From the NCBI GenBank assembly GCA_004321925.1, contig SCQH01000017.1, positions 1-32,275 of the forward strand: a stretch of DNA of 32,275 bases, given 5' to 3'. The stretch's first letter is position 1. Each line of letters opens with the position of its first letter. The translations under genes and the position numbers were made by a program. Below are positions 16,765 through 24,175 of the stretch, piece by piece. This stretch comes from Nitrospirota bacterium. Its GTDB lineage: Bacteria; Nitrospirota; Thermodesulfovibrionia; Thermodesulfovibrionales; UBA6898. The notes beneath the pieces are model-generated. The model made no database searches. It had not been told where the DNA came from and was given only the letters and a program-made list of their open reading frames with translations.

Positions 16765-18951
16765 TTATCCGCCGCTGGCCGGTCTTTCAAGGACTTCGCG
16801 CACCTTTTTGAGAAGTTTATTAGGCAGAATAGGTTTGAGGAGCAGTTCAACCTTTGCTCCGGCCATGCCCTCACGGTACGCCTTGTCGGCAGTATATCCG
16901 CTGGCAAAAAGAGCCCTTACATCAGGCCGGATACTTCTGATCTGTTCATAGGCCTCCCTGCCGTTCATCTGCGGCATGATCATGTCGAGAATGACGAGGT
17001 CTATTTCGGCATTGTGCTCAATGAACTTCCTGACAGCATCTTTACCGTCTTCTGCCGTGATCACGGTATACCCTGCGGCCTCAAGCACTATCCGGGCGAG
17101 TTTTCGAAGTGACTCGTCATCTTCTGCCAGGAGGATCGTCTCAGTCCCTCCGGCGGGGGAGGAGACAGCCACTGATGGGGGTGCGTCCGTTTCGATGAGT
17201 GCATCGGAGAGAGGAAGGTAGATCCTGAAGGTGGTGCCTATTCCCGGCTCGCTGTATGCCTCGATATATCCGTCATGCTGCTTGATTATGCCGTATACTA
17301 CCGAAAGACCAAGGCCGGTCCCCTTCCCATACTCTTTTGTTGTAAAGAAGGGTTCGAAGATCCTCCTTCGGGTCTCCTCGTCCATGCCCTCACCCGTGTC
17401 AGAGGCAGTGAGAAGGGCATAGGCTCCGGGGTTTCCATATCCATGTCTGACGACGAAGCTCTCATCCAGTTCAACACAGGAGATTTCGATCGTGAATGTT
17501 CCTCCGTGAGGCATGGCATCTCGCGCATTGGTGGCGAGGTTCATCAGTACCTGTTCTATTTGGCCGCTGTCGGCCATGACCGTTATTTTGTCCTCCCCGG
17601 GCATCGTCCGGATACTAATGTCTTCGCCGATGATCCTTCTGAGCAACGTCTGAACCCTCCTGACCAGATCGTTCAGCTGCACCGGTTTGACATGCATGAT
17701 CTGCTTTCTGCTGAAGGCCAGAAGACTGTGGGTCAATGCCGTGGCCCTGTCTGCGGCATTCAGTATCTCTTCGACGTTCATGCGCATTGGGTCGTCTTCT
17801 TTTGTCTGCACCTGAAGAATATGTCCGTAGCCGACTATGGTACTGAGGATATTATTGAAGTCATGCGCGATCCCTCCTGCAAGGGTGCCTATAGCCTCCA
17901 TCTTCTGGGCCTGGAGCAGCTGGGCTTCAAGTTTCTTTTGCACGGTAATGTCCATGACCATCCCCGATATTATGTTGTCGTCGAGCACTGCGCTGATAAC
18001 GATGGTCTTGTCATCACCGGATGGCGTCGTTATTCCGATCTCATAGCCGCTGATCATCCCTCTTTCTTTCAGGTTCACGATAAACGTTTCCCTGTCGCCG
18101 GGTCTTTTGTAACTGCTCAGGACCGGCACGGCCAGCAGTTCTTTGGCCGTGTTAAAGCCCAGGATGGTGGCCATTGCCTCATTTACGTATAGAAATGTTC
18201 CTTCCATGTTGGAGCGGTACACGCCCACGACCGCATGGTCCACAAGGCTCCGGTACTTCCGCTCGGATTCCTGCAGTGCTGCTTCGGCCAGTTTTCGCTC
18301 TGTAATGACGTCGAAAACAGCGACAAAGTGGTCCTTCTTCGGGCTGTATACCGAAAACCAGAACCACTTCTGCAGAGCCCTCACAAACATTTCAAACCGT
18401 TCAGGAAGCCCGGTCCGGGAAACACGGCCGTAGATCTCGAACAACTGCGGGTCAGATTCGCGTATGCCGGGTATGACTTCGGACACCTTCCTGCCGGTAA
18501 CATCCTTCAGCCCGGTGAGGGTGGTAAAAGCGTCGTTGACGCTCAGGTAAATGAAATCGCGGGGACGATCATCCTCGAAGATCATCCGGCAATAGGCGAA
18601 CCCGTTCAGCATATTGCTGAACAAAGAGCGGTAGAGCTCTTCGCTTGCACGCAGCTCGTCCTCGGCCTGAAATTTTGAAAGGGACTCACTCAGGAGTTGC
18701 TGCCGGAGACGACCCAGCAGGAATAACAAAAGCAGAGAAGTGACGGCGATAAAAGCCAGGCCCTTGAGCGTATTGACAAGGGTTATATGAACCGGTTCGC
18801 CGAAGACGAGGCCGACCACCCTGTCTGAAAGGAGTATCCATAGAGCGCCGAAGACCGCATAGTAGAGCACGATTCTGATGAAGCCGGCCTTCTCCGGCAG
18901 GCCTGAAGGGACGGAGGGTCTTTGATCAGTGTCTGCGTTCACGTGATCCAC
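16765..18951 (-). CDS. Membrane PAS hybrid histidine kinase with C-terminal receiver
   Basis: The 728-residue sensor has two N-terminal membrane helices (about 25-50 and 60-80) with a very short outer loop, and so probably senses inside the cell or membrane. Two PAS domains follow (about 105-220 and 230-340). The phosphoacceptor helix is GTLAGGIAHDFNNILS with H363, then a HATPase domain with N box (NLATNARDAMPHG), G1 (DTGEGMD) and G2 (GTGLGLSVVYG). It ends with a receiver domain (about 605-725) with acidic EDDE, phospho-acceptor Asp in LVILDMIMPQMNG and the conserved Lys in LLKP. No response regulator with an output domain is adjacent, so the downstream target is unknown. The start is GTG 18951; a convincing ribosome site is missing. 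Confidence 0.9.
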   Translation of the reverse strand: MDHVNADTDQRPSVPSGLPEKAGFIRIVLYYAVFGALWILLSDRVVGLVFGEPVHITLVNTLKGLAFIAVTSLLLLFLLGRLRQQLLSESLSKFQAEDELRASEELYRSLFSNMLNGFAYCRMIFEDDRPRDFIYLSVNDAFTTLTGLKDVTGRKVSEVIPGIRESDPQLFEIYGRVSRTGLPERFEMFVRALQKWFWFSVYSPKKDHFVAVFDVITERKLAEAALQESERKYRSLVDHAVVGVYRSNMEGTFLYVNEAMATILGFNTAKELLAVPVLSSYKRPGDRETFIVNLKERGMISGYEIGITTPSGDDKTIVISAVLDDNIISGMVMDITVQKKLEAQLLQAQKMEAIGTLAGGIAHDFNNILSTIVGYGHILQVQTKEDDPMRMNVEEILNAADRATALTHSLLAFSRKQIMHVKPVQLNDLVRRVQTLLRRIIGEDISIRTMPGEDKITVMADSGQIEQVLMNLATNARDAMPHGGTFTIEISCVELDESFVVRHGYGNPGAYALLTASDTGEGMDEETRRRIFEPFFTTKEYGKGTGLGLSVVYGIIKQHDGYIEAYSEPGIGTTFRIYLPLSDALIETDAPPSVAVSSPAGGTETILLAEDDESLRKLARIVLEAAGYTVITAEDGKDAVRKFIEHNAEIDLVILDMIMPQMNGREAYEQIRSIRPDVRALFASGYTADKAYREGMAGAKVELLLKPILPNKLLKKVREVLERPASGG

Positions 18952-19101
18952 CAGGCATGATCGATATAGATCGCTGATGATGGTAAATGCATTTTCGTGT
19001 TTTCATTCACCGTATTGTCTTTCGTGGCGTCGCATCCCCTCTTTTGAAGACTGCCCTGACTGCCGCACATGCTACATCGTATCACATTATTCTGCAGTTT
19101 T

Positions 19102-20313
19102 CTATTTCAGCAGCAGGTATTCAATACATGCCGCCAGGAAGATGAGGAGGCTTGAAGGGATGATCTTTTTGTAAACCCCCCACATGTCCGCCTTGAAGTA
19201 TTCCCTGGTCAGTACCAGGCAGAGGTGCACCGGAGATATCAGGACGCCGATGAACCCTGCTGCAAAGGCCAGGGACATGACCGGCAACGAGGCGCCTCCG
19301 GCGATGCTGATGAGCAGCGGGAAGGTGCTCCCGACAAAACCGACGGTCAGTCCGGTCAGCAGACCGGTCAGAAACGGCAGAAGACAGACGATCGGCAGGA
19401 CAGGGATGCCATTATCAACAAAGACGGCGCTCAGGTTTCTGACTGAACCCGTGGCCTCCATCGTCTCTTTGAAGAGCATGATGCCGATGATCAGGACGAC
19501 CACGTCAAGGCCGAAGCCGTGGCGCAGGATCCGCCAGATATCAGAGGGCCCGTACCGGAATATGATGCAGAGCGGGACGATCATGGCCAGCAGGGCGTAA
19601 TGCAGGTCCATCTGCAGTGCTACGACCAGGAGCAGAACACCCCCGACCGGCCCAAAGCTCAGCAGGGCGCTTCTGCCCGTGACCCCGGCCGTGGCCTGCG
19701 CCCCGGGGGGCTTATCCGCCCGCTTCTCTATAGTGCGCATGCTGTAGATAAAGCCGGCAGAGAAGAGCACCAGGGCATACGGGATGTTTGCAACGACAAA
19801 ACGGTAAAGCGGCAACCCGGAGAGCGCTGCCGCCAGCAATATGCCAGGATAGAGCGGCAGTATATACTCCCAGGGATGCCTGAACCAGTAGTTGATATAG
19901 GCCTTTTCCTCTGGGGACATATGCAGCCCTGAGGTGGCCTCCTTTACCATGGGCGCAGAAAAGTAGGCGCCGCCAAGGGAGGGGAGCATCCCTATCAGCA
20001 GCGGCATGGATATGACGACCGCCTTTTTGCTGCTGACATAGGTCGTTACCGCCGACATCATGGTCGAAAGCACCTGCTTTTCCCGAAGGATCAGCTCGAA
20101 GACCCTGATGAGCGAAAGCGAGAGCCAGAGGGTTATGGTGACCCTGCCCAGGAGCGTCTTTTTGCCGGTACTGACCACGGCCGGCAGGTCCATCCGATAC
20201 ACAAGCATCAGCACTGCGGCGGCGATCAGCAGGACATATCCGACAGGGATTTTTTTCCTGAGCAGCAGGAGGATGATCACGAATACGGCAACGATTTTCA
20301 GAATGTCAGGCAT
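19102..20313 (-). CDS. DUF401-type multi-pass membrane protein
   Basis: A 403-residue integral membrane protein with about ten hydrophobic helices. The N-terminal helices (MPDILKIVAVFVIILLLL) and the motif MLPSLGGAYFSAPM followed by EEKAYINYWFRHPWEYILPLYPG are characteristic, as I recall, of the DUF401 family (also TIGR00529), which is related to gluconate/ion-type permeases. The C-terminal half has the glycine-rich GLLTGLTVGFVGSTFPLLIS stretch expected in such transporters. Substrate unknown. A longer frame begins at 20382, but its extra residues are not hydrophobic in a useful way. ATG 20313 is preferred because TGTGATACAAT lies 5 nt before it. No partner gene is close; the kinase gene lies 150 nt downstream on the same strand. 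Confidence 0.8.
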   Translation of the reverse strand: MPDILKIVAVFVIILLLLRKKIPVGYVLLIAAAVLMLVYRMDLPAVVSTGKKTLLGRVTITLWLSLSLIRVFELILREKQVLSTMMSAVTTYVSSKKAVVISMPLLIGMLPSLGGAYFSAPMVKEATSGLHMSPEEKAYINYWFRHPWEYILPLYPGILLAAALSGLPLYRFVVANIPYALVLFSAGFIYSMRTIEKRADKPPGAQATAGVTGRSALLSFGPVGGVLLLVVALQMDLHYALLAMIVPLCIIFRYGPSDIWRILRHGFGLDVVVLIIGIMLFKETMEATGSVRNLSAVFVDNGIPVLPIVCLLPFLTGLLTGLTVGFVGSTFPLLISIAGGASLPVMSLAFAAGFIGVLISPVHLCLVLTREYFKADMWGVYKKIIPSSLLIFLAACIEYLLLK

Positions 20314-20318
20314 TTCCC

Positions 20319-20329
20319 ATTGTATCACA
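20319..20329 (-). promoter_or_regulatory. Candidate extended -10 box of the DUF401-type gene
   Basis: On the minus strand TGTGATACAAT (20329 to 20319) ends 5 nt before ATG 20313, the same arrangement as in hisC. It would give a leaderless transcript. Confidence 0.4.
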
Positions 20330-20369
20330 CAGCCCGGCCCGTGATCATGAAAGAGGAAGATAAAAGTGC

Positions 20370-20398
20370 TTGACAACAGCACCGAAAAGGAGTAACTT
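20370..20398 (+). promoter_or_regulatory. Promoter of the structured RNA candidate
   Basis: A perfect -35 TTGACA (20370-20375) is followed after 17 nt by TAACTT (20393-20398), a weak -10. Transcription would start near 20405. Confidence 0.5.
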
Positions 20399-20404
20399 TA
20401 AATC

Positions 20405-20550
20405 AAGGAGTAAGCATGAATCAGGCAGTAAAGGTGGTCTTGCTCCCCATTGTCCATGGTCTGAAGCAGTAAGGTCGCAAGACACTTAATTGTGAGATGA
20501 TTAATCTCAGAAAGACCTGGAAGAGGGGGACCTACAAGACCATCTTTTTT
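20405..20550 (+). ncRNA. Candidate stand-alone structured RNA of about 146 nt
   Basis: A closing helix joins distant ends: 20430-20442 pairs with 20535-20547 (13 bp, one G-U), extended inside by TCCCC (20444-20448) with GGGGA (20526-20530). Inside, AGGTC (20472-20476) can pair with GACCT (20514-20518), and TGAGAT with ATCTCA forms a hairpin with loop GATTA (20493-20509). The closing helix runs directly into a T6 tract (20545-20550), so it doubles as a terminator. A TTGACA promoter lies in front. Downstream on this strand there is no gene, only convergent ones, so it is not an evident riboswitch or attenuator. It matches no RNA family I can identify with confidence. Confidence 0.5.
20416..20472 (+). 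CDS. Possible 18-residue small ORF inside the structured RNA
   Basis: ATG 20416 to TAA 20472 encodes 18 residues (MNQAVKVVLLPIVHGLKQ) behind a good Shine-Dalgarno, AAGGAG at 20405-20410. Its codons cover the 5' arm of the closing helix, so translation would prevent the terminator-like fold. If the mapped promoter is right, transcription begins almost at the Shine-Dalgarno itself, which argues against efficient translation. It may be a leader peptide, a dual-function RNA or chance. No run of one regulatory codon is seen. Confidence 0.3.
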   Translation: MNQAVKVVLLPIVHGLKQ

Positions 20551-20561
20551 AGTGATAGTGC

Positions 20562-20597
20562 AAAAAGAGAGGCGGTGTTCATCACCGCCTCTCTTTT
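20562..20597 (-). terminator. Terminator of the cysteine-rich protein operon
   Basis: A 15-bp perfect stem (20563-20577 with 20583-20597, loop of 5 nt) lies about 26 nt after the stop of the 128-residue gene. Read on the minus strand it ends in five U residues. Because the arms carry A4/T4, it may also stop transcription from the plus strand. Confidence 0.85.
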
Positions 20598-20622
20598 AAT
20601 TTCATGCCCGGGTTACGGACAG

Positions 20623-21009
20623 CTAGTTGACCTTAACTTTCTCCATGTCCTTGCCGCAGGTGCATTTGCCGGGGTTCTGGCTGATCGTGTCGCATTTGCA
20701 TGCAGGTCCGCAGGCGCAGGCATACTGACCGGTCGTCTTAAATGCCCTTTCCTTTGTCCAGCCCTCTGCCTTGAGCGTGGCCTTTCCTTCTTCTGCCTTG
20801 ACTACCGTGGCCTTGACCATATCCTTGCCGCAGGTGCATTTGCCGGCATTGCGGGACATGCTGTCACACGGACATTTTTCTCCGCAGTTGCAGGCGTAAA
20901 TCTCATCTCCTGCCTTCAGCTCCATCGTACTCTTCAGTCCTGCAAAGGCAACCACTGCCAAGGCAACGGTCAATAAGGCAACCAATCCTGTTAATGCTGA
21001 TCTCTTCAT
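20623..21009 (-). CDS. Secreted cysteine-rich protein with two metal-binding-like repeats
   Basis: This 128-residue protein has a clear signal peptide (hydrophobic 5-22, likely cut after AFA). The mature part is two copies of a motif of about 28 residues. Repeat 1 (39-66) starts YACNCGEKCPCDSMS and ends GKCTCGKDM; repeat 2 (about 95-122) starts YACACGPACKCDTIS and ends with the same GKCTCGKDM. Each copy has six cysteines, twelve in total. The layout recalls the heavy-metal-binding domain found at the N-terminus of some metal-efflux proteins (Y-C-P-x-H-P...PGKCPxCGMxL), but with extra cysteines. Periplasmic metal or redox-metal binding is likely; the ligand is unknown. Start ATG 21009 has GGAGGAG. 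It lies 24 nt behind the small double-CxxC gene and is followed by a strong terminator. Confidence 0.82.
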   Translation of the reverse strand: MKRSALTGLVALLTVALAVVAFAGLKSTMELKAGDEIYACNCGEKCPCDSMSRNAGKCTCGKDMVKATVVKAEEGKATLKAEGWTKERAFKTTGQYACACGPACKCDTISQNPGKCTCGKDMEKVKVN

Positions 21010-21033
21010 TCTTTCTCCTCCTAGGTTATGGGA

Positions 21034-21240
21034 TTAATTGTAGGTGATCTGGATCTCCCAGCCTACACTGATATAGTCTGAATTCAGTTTTTCGAGGCAG
21101 GGCAAACAGATAGCATCATTATCGTTCTGTGCCGGGAGATTCAGCCCGTCACCCGCCCTGAGGCTCTTCCGGGTCCTTCCGGCTTCATGGTGAACCATCC
21201 ACGGGACCTCTCTTTTGCATATACGACAAAGCTTTTTCAT
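21034..21240 (-). CDS. Small double-CxxC (zinc-ribbon-like) protein
   Basis: A 68-residue soluble protein with CRIC at 5-8 and CLPC at about 45-48, a spacing suitable for one tetrahedral zinc or iron site. The middle is basic and hydrophilic (HHEAGRTRKSLRAGDG). There is no helix-turn-helix or enzyme motif, so I do not assign a function. A strong ribosome site (GAGGAGG) lies before ATG 21240. It is the first gene of a two-gene operon with the secreted cysteine-rich protein, and its predicted promoter carries a Crp/Fnr-type palindrome near -41. A role in regulation or metal handling is possible. Confidence 0.72.
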   Translation of the reverse strand: MKKLCRICKREVPWMVHHEAGRTRKSLRAGDGLNLPAQNDNDAICLPCLEKLNSDYISVGWEIQITYN

Positions 21241-21279
21241 ATAAGCCTCCTCGTCCAGCGTCGCTATACTCCTGATTAA

Positions 21280-21321
21280 ATTATAAGGGGATGGCTGTAG
21301 AAAGTATGTGACAATGTCACA
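21280..21321 (-). promoter_or_regulatory. Crp/Fnr-type operator and -10 box of the cysteine-protein operon
   Basis: The palindrome TGTGACA-A-TGTCACA occupies 21307-21321. On the minus strand TATAAT is at 21285 to 21280 and no good -35 exists. The palindrome centre is 29 bp upstream of the first base of the -10 box, about -41 from the expected start near 21273. That is the class II activator position of Crp/Fnr proteins. The leader would be about 33 nt. Confidence 0.6.
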
Positions 21322-21333
21322 GAACAGGCAGGA

Positions 21334-21975
21334 TCAGATATTGGTCAACTGGATGAGATTTCGGGAGAGGACTATTTTCCCTCTTCTTTCAAAGTCCTTG
21401 AGGATCCTGCTGACGACCTCCCGGGAGGTGCCGAGGTCGTTTGCGATCTTCTGGTGGGTTATTGCCAGCCTTCCGTCTGCTGCTTCGGTCCTGAGGTAAT
21501 CACTGAGCCGCTCGTCCATCTTCCCGAAGGCTATCTCTTCGACCAGGGCCATTACCGTGGCAAGCCGCTGGCTGAGGATCTTGAATACAAAGTCCCGCAT
21601 TTCCGGATACTTTTCGATCATCCTGCGGAATTCCCCTGCAGGGACCAGGAGCATTTCACCCCCCTGCACAGCGCTCGCATGAGCGGGGTAGGAAAGATCG
21701 GAGAGTATGCAGGAGGCGTTCAGTATGCAGGTCTCCCCCTTATGGATCTCATAGAGCGTTATCTCCCTCCCCCCCTCCCCGACCTTGAAGACCCGGATCT
21801 CGCCCGACAGGAGAAAGGCAATGGCCGAGCAGGTATCGCCCTCGTTATAGACGTTCATACCCTGGGGGAATGTCTGGAGGCGTGAGGAGGTAAAAAGGTC
21901 TTTCAGCAAGGCTTCCTGTGCATCATGGAAGACCGGAAAGGTTTCGAGGAACCGTGACCGCGCATTCTCCTGCAT
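21334..21975 (-). CDS. Crp/Fnr-family transcription regulator
   Basis: A 213-residue regulator with an N-terminal cyclic-nucleotide-binding-type beta-barrel (about 15-125), a long dimer helix and a C-terminal winged helix. The recognition helix reads TSREVVSRILKDF: Arg-Glu-x-x-x-Arg spacing as in E. coli CRP (R180, E181, R185), which reads TGTGA half-sites. No N-terminal Fnr cluster cysteines exist, but two cysteines lie in GETCILNASC inside the sensor domain, possibly redox or heme related (inference). I chose ATG 21975 (MQENAR); a longer frame from 22020 is A+T-rich promoter-like DNA. It is directly upstream of, and codirectional with, the small double-CxxC and cysteine-rich genes, with the matching palindrome between. 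Confidence 0.88.
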   Translation of the reverse strand: MQENARSRFLETFPVFHDAQEALLKDLFTSSRLQTFPQGMNVYNEGDTCSAIAFLLSGEIRVFKVGEGGREITLYEIHKGETCILNASCILSDLSYPAHASAVQGGEMLLVPAGEFRRMIEKYPEMRDFVFKILSQRLATVMALVEEIAFGKMDERLSDYLRTEAADGRLAITHQKIANDLGTSREVVSRILKDFERRGKIVLSRNLIQLTNI

Positions 21976-22122
21976 GGTTATACTATAATAGAACCTGAAA
22001 AAATTTACATGGTTTGTCACGTTCTGATCTTAAAACGTTCCGGGTCCGGCATTGTCAGCCCCTGAACCTTGCTGAAAGACCGCACGATAGTGCAGAATAT
22101 CCGATAAATATGGGAGACGTAT

Positions 22123-23052
22123 GTGCCGGTAAAGGTTGGTGTAATTGGCGTTGGCTATCTGGGTAAACACCATGCCCGGATATATTCTGAAATAGAAGGC
22201 GCAGAGCTTGTTGCCGTGGCTGATCCGAGCCGGGAGGCGGTATCTGCTGTTGCCGGGGCATATGGCTGCAAGTTTTACACGGATTACCGGGATATTATCG
22301 GGCTCTGTGATGCCCTGAGCATTGTTACCCCTACGACAACACATTATGCCATTGCCATGGAATGCCTGAAGGCAGGCAAGGACCTCCTGATCGAAAAGCC
22401 GGTCACGGCAGACATCAGTGAGGCGCAGGCTGTTGTCGCGGAGGCTGCCAGGCAGAACCTGGTCCTTCAGGTCGGGCACCTCGAACGATACAACCCCGGC
22501 ATTGCCGCCGCCGCCGGGATAATCACCGTGCCGAGCTTCATCGAGTCTGAGCGGCTGTCCCCCTTTATGGGGAGGGCTGACGATGTTGATGTTACCATCG
22601 ACCTGATGATACATGATATCGATATTGTCCTGAGCCTGGTCAACGCACGGCTGACGGATATCAGGGCGGCCGGGGAAAGCATCATTACGGACAAGATAGA
22701 TGTTGCACGGGCATGGCTGGAGTTTGATAACGGGTGTAAGGCGCTGGTAACGGCCAGCAGGGCGGCAACGGACAAGGTGCGCACCCTGAAGGTCTCGCAA
22801 AAGGACTCATACGTGACCATTGACTATCAGAAGCAGGAGGTCACTCATTATGTCAAGTCCGGGAAGACCCTCTCTTCGGTGCATATCAGGCCCGAAAACA
22901 GAGAGCCATTAAAGGAAGAGCTGAAGGATTTTATCCTTTGCGTACAGACCAGGCAGAGACCCCGGGTCTCAGGCGTTGAGGGCATGAATGCCCTTGATGT
23001 TGCCCTCAGGATAACCGAGATAGTGAAGGCCGGATTTCAGGTATGCTGTTGA
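22123..23052 (+). CDS. Gfo/Idh/MocA oxidoreductase, probable UDP-GlcNAc 3-dehydrogenase
   Basis: This 309-residue NAD(P)-dependent oxidoreductase starts with GVIGVGYLGKHHARIY (Rossmann) and has the family's EKPVT motif near residue 91. HLERYNPG follows near residue 120, and an Asp/His-rich DLMIHDIDIVLSLV helix carries likely catalytic residues. The start is GTG 22123 with GGGAG upstream. It leads a set with a DegT-type aminotransferase, lpxB and waaA. In Acidithiobacillus ferrooxidans a like pair, GnnA and GnnB, lies between lpxA and lpxB and makes UDP-2,3-diamino-GlcNAc for lipid A. By that context it is likely the GnnA-type enzyme oxidising the 3-OH of UDP-GlcNAc. The family is certain; the substrate is inferred. 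Confidence 0.8.
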   Translation: MPVKVGVIGVGYLGKHHARIYSEIEGAELVAVADPSREAVSAVAGAYGCKFYTDYRDIIGLCDALSIVTPTTTHYAIAMECLKAGKDLLIEKPVTADISEAQAVVAEAARQNLVLQVGHLERYNPGIAAAAGIITVPSFIESERLSPFMGRADDVDVTIDLMIHDIDIVLSLVNARLTDIRAAGESIITDKIDVARAWLEFDNGCKALVTASRAATDKVRTLKVSQKDSYVTIDYQKQEVTHYVKSGKTLSSVHIRPENREPLKEELKDFILCVQTRQRPRVSGVEGMNALDVALRITEIVKAGFQVCC

Positions 23053-23086
23053 GGATATTCAATTTTACGACTGGAGATAATGCACT

Positions 23087-24175
23087 ATGATACCGATGGT
23101 TGATCTGAAACGGCAGTTCAATGACATAAGGGATGAGGTCTGTTCTGCGATCACCGAGGTGCTGGAGAGCTCGCAGTATATCCTCGGGCCCAGGGTCACG
23201 GAGCTGGAGAAGAAGATAGCAGCCTATCATGGCGTGGCCGAGGCGCTTGGCGTGGCGTCTGGTACCGATGCCCTGCACCTGGCGGTCGAGGCCCTTGGCA
23301 TCGGCGATGACGACGAGGTCATAACGACTCCCTTCACCTTTTTTGCCACTGCCGAAGCGATCATGTATACGGGAGCCAAACCGGTCTTTGTTGACATTGA
23401 ACCTGATACCATGAACATCGATCCCGCCGAGATCGAAAAGAAGATAACTAAAAAGACCAAGGCGATCATGCCGGTCCATATCTTTGGTCATCCGGCCGAT
23501 ATGAGGAAGATCCGGCAGATCGCCGATGACCATAAGCTCAGCATCATAGAGGACTGTGCGCAGTCCTTCGGCGCAGAAATGGACGGTAAAAAGACCGGGA
23601 GTTTCGGAGATGCAGGCTGTTTCAGCTTTTATCCGAGCAAGAACCTTGGGGCATACGGGGACGGGGGTATGATCCTCCTGAACGACCCTGCGGTGGCTGC
23701 TGATATAAGGAAATTGAGGAACCACGGATCAAAGGGACAGTACCGGCATGAATCGGTCGGGTTCAATAGCAGGCTTGATGAGCTGCAGGCCGCCATCCTG
23801 CTGGTGAAATTCAAGCGTATAGACGCCTACAATGAGCAGAGACGCCTCAAGGCTGCTCTGTATAACCAGCTTTTGACCGGGAGTGTGACTCTGCCGGTCG
23901 AGAGGCCGGGCTGCAGGCACGTCTATCATCAATACACGATACGATGCAGCAACCGGGACATGGTACAGAAGGTCCTGCAGGAGAAAGGGGTCTCCTCGGT
24001 GGTCTATTATCCGACCCCTGTCCATCTCCAGGAGGCGGTCAGCTTTTTGGGCTATAAGAAGGGTGACCTGCCGATCGCTGAAGAGGCGGCGGAGAAGGTC
24101 CTTTCCCTTCCCGTCTATCCGGAGCTGGAAGAGGCATCGATCAGGGAGACAGCGGCGATCATCAATAATGTCTGA
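23087..24175 (+). CDS. DegT/DnrJ/EryC1 aminotransferase, probable GnnB-type
   Basis: A 362-residue PLP-dependent sugar aminotransferase. PLP contacts are visible in ASGTDALHLA (58-67) and IIEDCAQSFGA (about 153-163), and the Schiff-base lysine is K185 in SFYPSKNLGAYGDGG. The C-terminal half contains HGSKGQYRHESVGFNSRLDE, the substrate loop typical of the family. Start ATG 23087, 34 nt behind the oxidoreductase. Its last 8 nt overlap the start of lpxB, so it is translationally coupled to lipid A synthesis. The likely reaction is transamination of UDP-3-keto-GlcNAc with glutamate, giving the 3-amino sugar for amide-linked acyl chains. Other 3- or 4-keto sugars cannot be excluded from sequence. 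Confidence 0.83.
   Translation: MIPMVDLKRQFNDIRDEVCSAITEVLESSQYILGPRVTELEKKIAAYHGVAEALGVASGTDALHLAVEALGIGDDDEVITTPFTFFATAEAIMYTGAKPVFVDIEPDTMNIDPAEIEKKITKKTKAIMPVHIFGHPADMRKIRQIADDHKLSIIEDCAQSFGAEMDGKKTGSFGDAGCFSFYPSKNLGAYGDGGMILLNDPAVAADIRKLRNHGSKGQYRHESVGFNSRLDELQAAILLVKFKRIDAYNEQRRLKAALYNQLLTGSVTLPVERPGCRHVYHQYTIRCSNRDMVQKVLQEKGVSSVVYYPTPVHLQEAVSFLGYKKGDLPIAEEAAEKVLSLPVYPELEEASIRETAAIINNV

Noticed and set aside
17275-18192. 305-codon plus-strand frame opposite the hybrid kinase
   Set aside because: The kinase motifs on the minus strand are complete; no motif or ribosome site supports the plus frame.
20451-20476. Weak similarity of GGTC..AAGCAG..AAGG to the SRP RNA core
   Set aside because: The GGAAG-type tetraloop and symmetrical loop of SRP RNA are absent, so it is not called SRP RNA.
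22030-22800. 256-codon minus-strand frame opposite the Gfo/Idh gene
   Set aside because: Shadow of the GTG-started oxidoreductase, which has intact Rossmann and EKP motifs.
24063-24167. N-terminal extension of lpxB
   Set aside because: The extra 35 residues are Arg/Ser-rich out-of-frame translation of the aminotransferase gene; LpxB proteins start at the METVMIVAGE-like position, here ATG 24168.
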